A program made the translations under genes and the position numbers. From assembly GCF_000003605.2 (NCBI RefSeq), contig NW_003119434.1, positions 1 through 20,783 on the forward strand: a DNA stretch of 20,783 nt, given 5' to 3'. Positions 10,501 through 19,139 of the stretch are shown piece by piece (position 1 is the first letter of the stretch; each line of letters opens with the position of its first letter). The stretch is from Saccoglossus kowalevskii (Eukaryota > Hemichordata > Enteropneusta > Harrimaniidae). The notes beneath the pieces are model-generated. The model saw only the letters and a list, made by a program, of their open reading frames with translations, did no database searches and had not been told where the DNA came from.

Positions 10501-13500
10501 TCAAAGCAAGGTTCAAATTCAGTAGTTACCAACTTTGCCTGGTCACTAATTTTATGACGATTGGGATCATTTTCATCTGGGTAATTCTGAAAATGTATAT
10601 ATATATATTCTCAAATTTTAGAATTGTGGAACTGTGTCGAGTATCAAGCTGCACCCCCCGGCAACAAAAGTTTCTTGGGGGCGATTTGTTGCCAATTTGA
10701 TAAAGTGTTATAAAGAAGTGTTAACAGCGTCTGAAGTAGTTCGAGCACTGTATATGATTCAAATTTATGTATCGCGTCAATATGTTAATTCATTCAACTA
10801 GTTTGCTGTTTTATATTGTTGACCATACTGCCATAGCAGCACACGTTACTAAGACCTGGAATTTGATTTCCATTCGCGATCCCACAGATAATGTAGCTTA
10901 ATAATCATTGTTACGAAGCATTCAGGAATCCATGAATCACTTGGTTTGTAGTTATTTATACAATCACAGCATAGCAAAGGAGCTGCTAGAAGTTGACATG
11001 ATTCTAAATGCTGCGTTTCCTGGAAGTACCAATTTAAAATTTACAATCACTTGTAGTAACTAAACATATATACACACGGTCAGGCATAATATGGTGTTGA
11101 ATATTTCAAATCTGCCTGGATGTACATAGCAAAGCCAAATGTTTTATAGTTCAACTTGTCGATTTTAATTCTGGAATCAAACACACCACTGAATTTGTTT
11201 ACTGATGATGTTATAAAATGTCAGAGTGTATAAGCAGGCCTTATACTCATGCCTTTAAGTTGACGATGAAGATACTAGTAGTGGTACACTGGAATCTGCC
11301 CAACTTGTCTAGATATACCAACAACTAAGATATTACGTTAAGCTCTACTAGACATTAAAACAAATCCATCTGTGGTCACCTCATACATAATTATTAGCAT
11401 AATATACAGCGTATTTGTATAGATTCTTACTGACGACACCACATATATGATGTATCAAAGGGTCGAATCAAGAGGCCAAAACATATTGCTCTTCCGATGA
11501 CAATGATAAATCATACGGGCTGTGTCTATATTGTCTATATCGTGTGATCAAATATTGATGATATTGATCCTCAGAAGAAACATTATTTGGAAAAATGACA
11601 ATTCATTGTACTAATGGTATCCTGATTCAAAAGGGAGAACCTGGATGTTAATGCAATGGCAACAAATACTGGCCCTGGTGTGTGTTCAGCTTTACCAGCT
11701 TACAAGAATTCATTAGTACCCTACACGCCTTCGACTAGTACTTTTGCAGGAAAGGGCAAGAGTATAGTGCTAATACCTGTATACAACCTGTAGCTTGAAA
11801 TGATATGGTCTTATTAAAAAATTGATATGTCGATGTCTTCTAAAAACATGGCATCAACAAGATTGATTTATGTGTATTTTTTACTGTTGTAGATCCTTAG
11901 AACTAGCCATTGAATATGATGTCGAGGAAATAAGACATGCTCAACAAGATTATTGCTGGCAATATTTAAATTTGTATTAGAAGCAAGCTGTGATACTAAA
12001 ACTAATCGTTGTATTGTTTAGTTATTCTTAGATATGGATTGTAAAATATAAAGATGAAATAACAGTCAAGTATTATTGACACTCACGATCTAAGTTTGGG
12101 TTGACCTTTTAATGCAATAACTGGGTTTTTGAGACGGTGTATTTTAATGTATTTGTGGTCATTTTTTTCATTTTAAATTTTCAGAAGCAGAATTTATCTA
12201 AGTGTATTGTATCAACTGCTCAAGTGACTGTCAAATATGCCATGTTATCCTCCCTTCCTTCCTCTTTTTCTAATAGTGTTACCCCTTACTTGATGCAACT
12301 ATGCACATTGGTGAATTTACAAATTAATTACGATGTAGCACTTCTAGAAGTTTTAGTATGCCTGTGCATAGTAGAAGTAAAACTGCGAAGAAATCAAGCG
12401 AAATACTGCACAAAGTATATAGCCAAAAATTTTGTTTTAAAGAAAAAAGTGATAATATTATAAATTAAATAAAGATATTCAATGTATTTTGTTTGTAGAA
12501 AACTTGGCCAGGCCATTCAAAAATATAATTTGTGGTGTGAAACAACTGATGTTTTTAAAACAACATACAATAAAACAACCAGAGTGGTTCATCAACATGC
12601 CTCTTCTCTTTCAAATATTAGAATTTCTTTCATTTGGGAAGATTTTTCTGCATAAATAGCAAATGTATGTATATATACATATGTATATGTATGTGTATAT
12701 ACTGTTGGTGATGTATAGTTCTTATGAGTAAGGGTGTGTCTGCGCATGCTCAACATCTGTGATTCGAATTCCAGCACATTAATAACCAAAATATAATGCT
12801 CACTTGCCCACTAGGCAATAAACACAAACAACAAATGCAGTATAGATAAGAAGTTCCGTGAGTGGCCCTACAATATCGCAGACCCGGAACAAATGATAAT
12901 TATTATAGATGTTTAATCACTCGGAATTTGATATGATGTATATCCCATGTATCAATTTCGCATCTTTTAAATGCACAACGCAGTGGATGTTAGTTGTGAG
13001 AGCGTTTTAAAAAAATTGTTTTGGATTATTTGCACGAAATGAATAGTTTGCCTTATTGAAGTTATGATTTATAGTTATTATTGGAGCAATCTTTATAATT
13101 ACAGTTCCTAGGGTTAATAACATGAAGTCAGTTTCATAATGATAATCTGTGAAATAAATCACCACTAGACATGGATGAAAAACATTTCTGTGAACGAAAA
13201 AGTTGAGGTTTGGAGAATTTGAAATAACGTCACAAATAAATACAGCTCTATATAACGTACGCATCTGAAACTGTCTAAATATTTCGAACTAATGTAATTT
13301 TCATTAATAATTCAAGAAATGTTTTCTGAAACCACTAACATCATACGATATTGGCGTAGTATGTAATACCCAGTCATTATGCCATTAGTCCAGTCAGATA
13401 GACAGAATTGTTATTACACACCATGGACATTATTACACTGATAAAATCCTTCATCCTTTATGAATCTAATTAGTTACAGGCCAATGTATATATTTAGAAT

Positions 13501-16500
13501 TAAAACTTTTACTAAATACAACATAACATGAAATCGACATTTTAAGAAATAATTATTCCACACCTTGTCGTAAAGTTCATCAGACATCTGAGGTTTTGGA
13601 GCTGTAGTCCAGCGTGCTCCTTTTTGGAAATATTCCTTAATGAGTGGACGATAGGCTCGATACTCGAAGAACCGTGATCTCCATGCCATGGGAGCCTCAA
13701 TAATTTCATCACCAATTACCAACAGAATATCACGCGGCATAGCAGCATACATGCCTTAAGGAAAAAAAATGTAAAATTAAATATTTTTGTTTTCAATTTA
13801 CAATTTATATTTTTTGAATGCAAATACGTGCGACACATCCACTGATAAATCTTTGGGTAGTTTTTTATCTGACAACGGAAGCACTAGCCTGTTGCTAGGT
13901 ATAACAAGTTTACATTTCTGAGTAGCATATTTACTACGCTTCATTTGCAGTTAATACTAATTCACAACAATAAAAATAGCGATTACTAATATGCAAATAA
14001 AAACAAATGAAGCGATTACTAATCTGCATATGAAAACAAATGTGGCGATTACTAATCTGCATATGAAAACAAATGTGGCGATTACTAATCTGCATGTGAA
14101 AACAAATGTGGCGATTACTAATCTGCATATGAAAACAAATGTGGCGATTACTAATCTGCATATGAAAACAAATGTGGCGATTTCTAATCTATCTGCATGT
14201 GAAAACAAATGTGGCGATTCCTTATCTGCATATGAAAAAAAAATGTGTCGATTACTAATCTACATAGAGACCAAAGATAAACGCACGTTCGTGACATTTA
14301 CAAAATACTGACCATAAGTGTGGCAGACGAGTAATGTCGCAGAAAATATTACATATACCCCAAATAGCATGCTCAGATACAGACATATTTAATATGAAAT
14401 TATTTTGACAAAACATTTTAGATTAACGAATTTAACCTTCCGTGGATTAATGATCACACTCATAATCTATGTAATTTGAGTGATTGTTTTGATGATTACT
14501 TTCGAATATGTTTAGCATATTTTTCGTCTGTTTATAAATCATTTCAGGTACTGCATGCATATTATGGACTACTAGTACATTGCACACATCAAACACCACG
14601 AATACATACAGATAAATGCAACTGGTTCACAAAACGTTACTTCACTAAGAACCAACAATTACTACTACTAATTACCAAGACATATGGAACGTTTTAGTGG
14701 AAGTAAAATCCGATGAAAAAATAAACAAATGTTAATGACAATCAGTCCTCACCAGTGGATCGAAAATCCGGAGTTTTATATTCCATGGAATGGTCCACAA
14801 TCGCTGGGCGGCGAACAGTGACTCCTTCCTGCTCTAGTATGTTACAAAATGTCTCAATTTCAGCAGCTGCTTTTGCCAAGTGGGCTGCAGGGTAAGGTTG
14901 ACCACCGCGATATTTAAAGAAATCCCAATGTTCCTTATATGTTGTAGCCTGAAATGTAATAGGTTAAATCACGAACAGACAGAAAACAAACATTCTAGGT
15001 GCACTTGTTTTATTTGGTCTCTGGGAAAATGTTGCATAAAACAAATACATTACTAAAATGTCCTAATATTGCTGATTATCATTTCGAATATCACAGCAGA
15101 AAAACAACAGGTATTTTCAAGTAGTTGTCATTTGAAACATTGTAATGGTCAAATCGTTTTAAATGGTTTTAAATAGCTTTCGCATCTTGAGAAAGAAACA
15201 TGTTTTGGCATACAATTCATTAAATTAAAGTAATTTAATAAATACTTTCATTTTACACTATCCAAATATTGACATATGAAAAAAACAAATACGTAACATA
15301 TTGTGACATAAATTGTAAGTGAAAAGTACTTTTAGAAACTGTTAACAGAGTCCTGGATTTGTGAATGAAAAGCACACATGTTTGAATACTTTGAAACCAC
15401 CAGTGCAGTTGCCTATACTTCCTGGGCTCGGACAACGAGTTTAAATTTTGATGCAGCTGTTTCGACAATGTGCCAAAAAACAAAAAAACGCAACCTTGTA
15501 CATTGCTTTTCACCGGAGAGTTGAGTGTTCCCTGCAGCACGATCGAGTCTCTGATTTTATTTGTTTACTATATATTTCCGTTTTTTGCTGGTTCAATTAT
15601 CTCGTTCCCCGTAACATTTATTTATTAAAGTGAGGGAACCCCTATATTTTAGGCATGCTACCAGGGACGTATATTATTAGACCTGTTTTGAAGATACTGA
15701 AGACCCTTCCGTATTCTAAGTCACAATATACAATATTACGTGCACGCCCTTAAGTGCCACTATTCACATGCCTTATCGCGCCTACAAAATCAGCAAAGTA
15801 ACTGAAAGTTTATCTGTGCGAGTACTACACTAGATGACATTAAAAAAGCCAAAGTTGTTTTCTTTTTCCAAGCGCAATGTGAATAACACAATTTCAATGT
15901 TCCACTATTATGAATGGGCCGTGGTAAAATGAACATCCAACGTTTAGGTTGTCATCACAAATTAAGGTAAATAGTAATTTAAAAGTTAAAGCTGTAAAAC
16001 AGCTACTCATTTGGTCTGTACATATGTAACTACCAAGTTCTCTTATTCAAATTGAGCTGATAAAAGCTCACCTGGACTTCCTCTGTAAATGGTGGTACAT
16101 GGGCACCTTCCACTCGTCCTACAATGACCTCCTCTAACGGATCCCATTCATTACAAGACCATACTGGAGACCGCAAAGGTGTCCCCGCCTGCTTTTCTCG
16201 ACCCAGAGTTATTTTGCTGCTGCTCAAACAGGCTACGCGACTTCTAAAAGAACACAACTAAATAAATGAAAGAAAGGCATTTAATTAAAATCCTTAAAAC
16301 TGACCAGTGATTCCAGTGAAATCTAGCTGCTGTGTATTTTGCAATGTGTCTAATCCAGTTTCTAATATGTTAACCAAATCAGTTTAGTCAACTTTGCCAA
16401 TTAGTAACATAGCTAGACCGAGTACGTGCAGTGATCGAATTACCTCCACCATATGGACATGTACTTGTATTTGTACATTGCTTAGCTTTCATGCGCCCGC

Positions 16501-17065
16501 TACCTTCTACTCAATGTTTGTACAGGTTTACTTGAATTGTTTTGACCTCCCAAAAATCAGAAATATCACAGGTTTTTCGATAGGCCACATTTACATGAAC
16601 GACACCATTTTGACAAGATTTGTTTAGCGATGTCAGCATGTTGGTACACGCCGTTGTTTCCCCTATAAACCTAGAAGATGAGCATAATTCCCGATATTAG
16701 TCTTTACATGGCAGGAAGTGGAAGTTAATGAGTTAGTAGGCTTTGATACGTATCAGGGTTCAAAAACCCAAAATTCCAAACTGCTAATTTTGTTCACATG
16801 TTTTGTTTACGTTGTAGTTGCCTGTAATTTGAAGTCAAAGTAAAATCATACAAAGATGAATCTTTGTGAACGGTTTGTTCAAGACAAAATAATGCTAGTC
16901 ATTTCCAGATCGGGGATAGAGGGACTGTGGTCACACACTACAATTATGGCAGTTGGGATTTAATTTAAGAAATACACATTCATACTAAAAAATACTTACT
17001 GTTCCTGAATGGTACGCTGCTTCTCTTCCTTTGCTACCAACACGAACTGCACGGATGGTTAACAT
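7316..17065 (-). CDS. GATM: Glycine amidinotransferase (AGAT), mitochondrial; seven coding exons
   Basis: The enzyme moves an amidino group from L-arginine to glycine, giving guanidinoacetate and ornithine, the first and committed step of creatine synthesis. Exons join as 17065-17000, 16257-16072, 14948-14753, 13754-13564, 10586-10449, 7966-7738 and 7542-7316. All boundaries are GT-AG and phases agree, giving 410 residues against 423 in human. The alignment to human AGAT is continuous from [13 protein letters not shown] (exon 2) to the C-terminus. Seen catalytic positions, human numbering minus 12: Asp158 (170), Asp242 (254) in FDAADF, His291 (303) and Asp293 (305) in NPMHID, Arg310 (322), Cys395 (407) in GGGFHCW. 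Asn288 and Met290 next to the His match the arginine:glycine type. Residues 1-22 are basic and resemble the start of the human presequence, so mitochondrial location is inferred. Odd point: human Ser355 is Phe343 here. Identification is very firm; exon 1 is the least certain part. Confidence 0.95.
7543..7737 (-). other. GATM intron 6
   Basis: This is the shortest intron, about 195 bases, with donor GTAAGT and acceptor AATTACAG. It splits a Ser codon (T|CT). It is AT-rich and I see no embedded element. Confidence 0.95.
7738..7966 (-). CDS. GATM: GATM exon 6: carries catalytic His291
   Basis: This exon has 76 codons plus one base. It starts in phase 0 after GATTTTCAG with [20 protein letters not shown], then [37 protein letters not shown] and PPYPVMRD. 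His291 and Asp293 of MHID match human His303 and Asp305, and Arg310 of ERPCH matches Arg322. Human PIIPDD is replaced by PVMRDS. The donor GTAAGT leaves a T that forms a Ser codon with exon 7. Confidence 0.98.
7967..10448 (-). other. GATM intron 5, no gene seen
   Basis: This is about 2.5 kb of AT-rich intron with donor GTAGGT and acceptor TTTTCAG. It has no convincing coding segment on either strand. It contains a near-perfect hairpin at 10291-10341. A YY1-like GCGGCCATCTT stands at 8815-8825, which by itself does not establish a promoter. Confidence 0.85.
10291..10341. repeat. Near-perfect hairpin in GATM intron 5
   Basis: The left arm reads TTCCG, (GG), GTGATAGAA, ATATCA, ATGTAA and the right arm carries the complements TTACAT, CG, TTCTATCAC, GGAA. 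The loop is two A bases. The paired stretches are six, nine and about five bases, broken by small bulges. No gene function is visible. Confidence 0.8.
10449..10586 (-). CDS. GATM: GATM exon 5: carries catalytic Asp242
   Basis: This exon has 46 codons, phase 0 at both ends, acceptor CATTTTCAG and donor GTAGGT. It opens with [12 protein letters not shown] and contains [20 protein letters not shown] then DIFAQRSQ. In human AGAT the same block is [27 protein letters not shown]. The first Asp of FDAAD (residue 242) is the human Asp254 equivalent, part of the Cys-His-Asp catalytic set. A short TA run (about 10596-10609) lies just upstream of the acceptor. Confidence 0.97.
10660..10693. repeat. Small inverted repeat GGCAACAAA / TTTGTTGCC
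   Basis: Nine-base perfect arms lie at 10660-10668 and 10685-10693 with a 16-base loop, in GATM intron 4 about 75 bases from exon 5. A C6 run before the left arm can alternatively pair with the G5 run in the loop, so two folds compete. Confidence 0.75.
12664..12701. repeat. TATG/TA microsatellite
   Basis: This is a simple run of GTAT, ATAT and GTGT units in GATM intron 4. It is partly self-complementary (GTATATATAC). No other feature adjoins it. Confidence 0.85.
13564..13754 (-). CDS. GATM: GATM exon 4
   Basis: This exon has two bases completing a Gly codon plus 63 codons. It begins after TTTTTTTTCCTTAAG and encodes [40 protein letters not shown] and [17 protein letters not shown], nearly identical to human AGAT. 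Asp158 of MPRD corresponds to human Asp170 of the active-site channel. The donor reads AAG|GTGTGG, weaker than the other donors of the gene, but it gives the correct phase-0 join to exon 5. Confidence 0.97.
13755..14752 (-). other. GATM intron 3, hosts a minisatellite
   Basis: This intron is about 1.0 kb, with donor GTGAGG and acceptor TTCCTTAAG. Nearly a third of it is the 33-bp tandem array at 13979-14268. The rest is AT-rich with no other recognised element. Confidence 0.9.
13979..14268. repeat. 33-base minisatellite, eight full copies plus a partial
   Basis: Copies start at 13979, 14012, 14045, 14078, 14111, 14144, 14177 and 14214, with a fragment from 14248. The unit is GCGATTACTAATCTGCATAT followed by GAAAACAAATGTG. 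Copies 2, 3, 5 and 6 are identical or nearly so; copy 4 has one change (CATGTG). Copy 1 is diverged, copy 7 has a four-base insertion (ATCT doubled) and copy 8 an extra A. Central copies are the most alike, which fits homogenisation from the middle. The array lies inside GATM intron 3. Confidence 0.97.
14753..14948 (-). CDS. GATM: GATM exon 3
   Basis: This exon has 65 codons plus one base. It starts in phase 0 after TTTCAG with [11 protein letters not shown] and continues through [20 protein letters not shown] and RRP to [10 protein letters not shown]. These match human ANTYEKYWPFY, the [14 protein letters not shown] segment and KTPDFESTG. The donor is GTGAGG. The final G is the first base of a glycine codon completed in exon 4. 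Confidence 0.96.
14949..16071 (-). other. GATM intron 2, no gene seen
   Basis: This intron is about 1.1 kb, with donor GTGAGC and acceptor ACATTTCAG. It is AT-rich, has short homopolymer runs and no recognisable element or coding segment. Confidence 0.9.
16072..16257 (-). CDS. GATM: GATM exon 2: leader end and start of catalytic domain
   Basis: This exon has 62 codons, phase 0 at both ends. It begins after a pyrimidine-rich acceptor (CTTTCTTTCATTTATTTAG) with [14 protein letters not shown] and carries [19 protein letters not shown], then VPPFTEEVQ, matching human AGAT around residues 60-100. The donor is GTGAGC. A second acceptor-like TTTTAG lies 14 bases further in, but using it would put exon 1 out of frame, so the outer acceptor is chosen. 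The 5' part (residues 23-50) is poorly conserved, as expected for the region between presequence and mature enzyme. Confidence 0.93.
16258..16999 (-). other. GATM intron 1, no gene seen
   Basis: This intron is about 740 bases, with a strong donor GTAAGT and a pyrimidine-rich acceptor CATTTATTTAG. Its position relies on exon 1 being right. An 11-base acceptor-to-donor segment at 16811-16821 was considered as a microexon and is not needed for the reading frame. Confidence 0.7.
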
Positions 17066-17067
17066 TA
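17000..17067 (-). CDS. GATM: GATM exon 1: start codon and mitochondrial leader
   Basis: The ATG is at 17065-17063 and opens [20 protein letters not shown], which aligns with the human AGAT leader (ML, R, R, GS, G, EA and Y shared in order). A strong donor GTAAGT follows at 16999, ending the exon in phase 0. In the frame used here there is no competing upstream ATG close by, and the base at -3 is G, a good initiation context. Immediately upstream the minus strand reads TGCATTTTGCAG then TA-ATG, an acceptor-like tract. The exon may therefore begin at 17067 and be preceded by a non-coding 5' exon, which I did not locate. Confidence 0.72.
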
Positions 17068-17070
17068 CTG

Positions 17071-18240
17071 CAAAATGCACGATCATGTTTTATGATAACC
17101 TTCAGAAGAATTACCACGTATGTCCAGTTGTGAGTGGCTCATTCGAAAATAGAACATATTTTGGATTATACTAGTATGCAAATTATGCTAAATCCTGCCA
17201 GTTTTAATTTGTACTTTTCAAATAATTTCTTTTAAATGAGGTTTATTGAATGTTGTTCATGTGTGACACGATGAGACCGTGTGATGATTTGAGTGCGGGT
17301 GTGTTACGAAACGTCGAAGTATTACGAGATGGTTTGGTGCAAAATGAAATTATTGTACAGAGTTCACTAGAACAAATTACTTGGTGAAAAAGTAAATTTA
17401 GCGCGAAATAACGATAAATCATATTTTAATTCCTTCTATAAATGTGAATTATACGATATCTCATGGTATGTTCGCATTATTTACTTTTGTGCATTACCGA
17501 ATTGATGAAATTTTGCGCGTTAATCGTTTGTGCGCTTGCTCATATTGCATGACATCGATGATCCGTTTTGCCAACTCGCAACGTGAAAAATCTCACAAAT
17601 AAAACGTACAAACACGTATCATATCATTTTATCTTAAAGGGGAAGAACAAACAGCCGTGTTATAGTATCAATAACCAGTATTCTGACAATCATTATGTGA
17701 TATTGCGTTAAAAATATACCAAGCCGTATTCCTGTAACAAGAGTCTAATTTTGCCAATTAACTTGGCTAACAGCCAATGGTAATGGTAGCCATAGTTAAA
17801 TTTACTACTATTCCGGGTTGAGTGTCCCGTTTACCGCAAGTAAGCAATTAGTGATAAACGATGCCCGACAACCAGCGTGTTTTGTTTACGTCATTAAAAG
17901 TACCAATATTGTGAAAGGCGCGCGCCTCGTGATTCAAAACAAAAAACACTTCCACTCACTGTAAACGTGACAAGACATTGAAATACACTAGACGGGAACT
18001 GGGAACACAACACAATATGATTCAATTATTTCAGTTTTTACTTTGCAATTGCATGCTCAGTGAATAAAGATAGTATCTCAATAGCGAAGGCATATAGTGA
18101 GTTATATTCACATATCTGTATTATACTGAGGTTTACCTAAATTATACTTCATCAGTCTACATAACACAGACTCCCAATGCGATGTAAAATTTGGTACAAT
18201 CATTGCTTTGTGCGACATAACATAGTGTTATCGTGTTAAG
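17071..18240. other. Upstream flank of GATM, no gene seen
   Basis: This is AT-rich DNA between the GATM start codon and the transposase relic. It should hold the GATM promoter if there is no distant 5' exon, but no convincing TATA box or start site was seen. A CRE-like TTACGTCAT (17887-17895) and a GCGCGCGC stretch (about 17919-17928) are the most promoter-like local features. Confidence 0.5.
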
Positions 18241-18246
18241 TTCACA

Positions 18247-18875
18247 TCAGAAAACGTGATTATAAAAACCGTGGCATTCGGCTGTGCCAATGGTCATCAG
18301 TGCATGGATTACAGCAAAATATAAATTGCGTCGGAGAATGTCTCTGTAATGTGGGGCCTTTAGTCGAGTTTTCAAATCATTGAATATGTACTCTACTTTA
18401 AATCCAGGGAATATTTCGGACTGGAGTAAACAGATATTCGGCTCCCATATTATCTAGAAACACTGATAATGCGCGTTCTCCTTCATGATGATAAATAGGA
18501 CAATTGTCTACGATACTAGTATCACCGGGTTGAATAGCGGGTTGCCCGTTTGCATCAGTTGCATGTACGACTTCGTCGAAAAATGTAAAAAAATATAGTG
18601 GTATTTGACGCACCGTGGATTGTGTTGGCATAACATACGCCATTTATACCAACTAATACATTTAAAGTTATGTTCGGCGACTTTGCGTAACGTTGGTTTT
18701 CAAGACATCTTTCACCTTTCTCCGAGTGACCATATGTTTTGTCTCCTACTGTCGGCATTTAGATTACAGATTCGTCCTTGAATTTTACAGTATAGGAATC
18801 ACGTACTGACAAACAATCTAAATAAGCCTGGGTGTACTGTCATAAATTAGTTTACGTGTATCTGTTGATCGACTT
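18247..18875 (-). pseudogene. Broken DDE transposase (IS630/Tc1-like), C-terminal catalytic part
   Basis: Minus-strand fragments follow the order of an IS630/Tc1-type DDE transposase. Near 18870-18780: NRYT, TNL, QYTQAYLDCLSVRD, then VKFKDES with the first catalytic Asp. Next, 18758-18590: GDKTYGHSEKGERC, SPNITLNVLVGINGV and IHGASNTT. Then, in another frame, 18590-18430: FTFFDEVVHATD and PGDTSIVDNC, with the second Asp in VDN, then GAEYLFTP. Then in a third frame: VEYIFNDLKTRLK with the catalytic Glu, and HYRDILRRNLYFAVIHAL. A stop codon follows at 18247-18249. At least three internal stops and two frameshifts are present, one in a T-run near 18590. The helix-turn-helix N-terminus and terminal repeats were not found, so it is inactive. 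Confidence 0.85.
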
Positions 18876-18879
18876 AATT

Positions 18880-19139
18880 AGCTGATTATTAGCGAATTGC
18901 TGTGTTATGTCTGTCATCGTTTAGGCCTATTTGAAGTTTTGGACGGAACTTGGCTCAGTGATTTGGAACTAATTCCGAGATAACCTTCGCTATTCTGACT
19001 ACGATTCTGACAGTTGGTATTCGTAGTTATTAATGTAGTGAACGATTAATCAAAAGATATGACGTATTCAGTATTTAGTGTGATTGTTTTTATGATTGAA
19101 GGTTACGCCTTAGAGTCTTAATACCGTTTTGTAATTGGT
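18880..19139. other. Flank between transposase relic and right-hand block, no gene seen
   Basis: This is ordinary mixed-composition DNA without a recognisable feature. It could hold the missing 5' part of the transposon, but no coding match was seen past about 18875. Confidence 0.5.

Larger units (their letters stand above)
10587..13563 (-). other. GATM intron 4, no gene seen
   Basis: This is the longest intron, about 3.0 kb, with donor GTGTGG and acceptor CATTTTCAG. It carries a small inverted repeat (10660-10693), a TA-rich microsatellite (12664-12701) and long AT-rich stretches. Open frames within it lack recognisable domains and look like chance. Confidence 0.85.

Noticed and set aside
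12137-12463. 108-codon open frame on + in GATM intron 4
   Set aside because: It is rich in Phe, Leu, Ile, Val and Lys from T/A-rich DNA, has no domain, and lies inside an intron on the opposite strand.
13979-14268. CRISPR-like array
   Set aside because: The whole 33-base unit repeats with no unique spacers, and the DNA is animal.
13934-14311. Open frames over the minisatellite that would encode 11-residue repeats on both strands
   Set aside because: They exist only because the 33-base unit is a multiple of three and lacks stops. The four-base insertion in copy 7 breaks them.
16811-16821. 11-base GATM microexon between a good acceptor and donor
   Set aside because: It was considered when the inner exon 2 acceptor seemed to need a phase change. 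The outer acceptor at 16258 restores phase without it.
17000-17067. Alternative frame of exon 1 reading [15 protein letters not shown]
   Set aside because: It has stop codons immediately upstream and no ATG, whereas the chosen frame starts with ATG and resembles the human AGAT leader.
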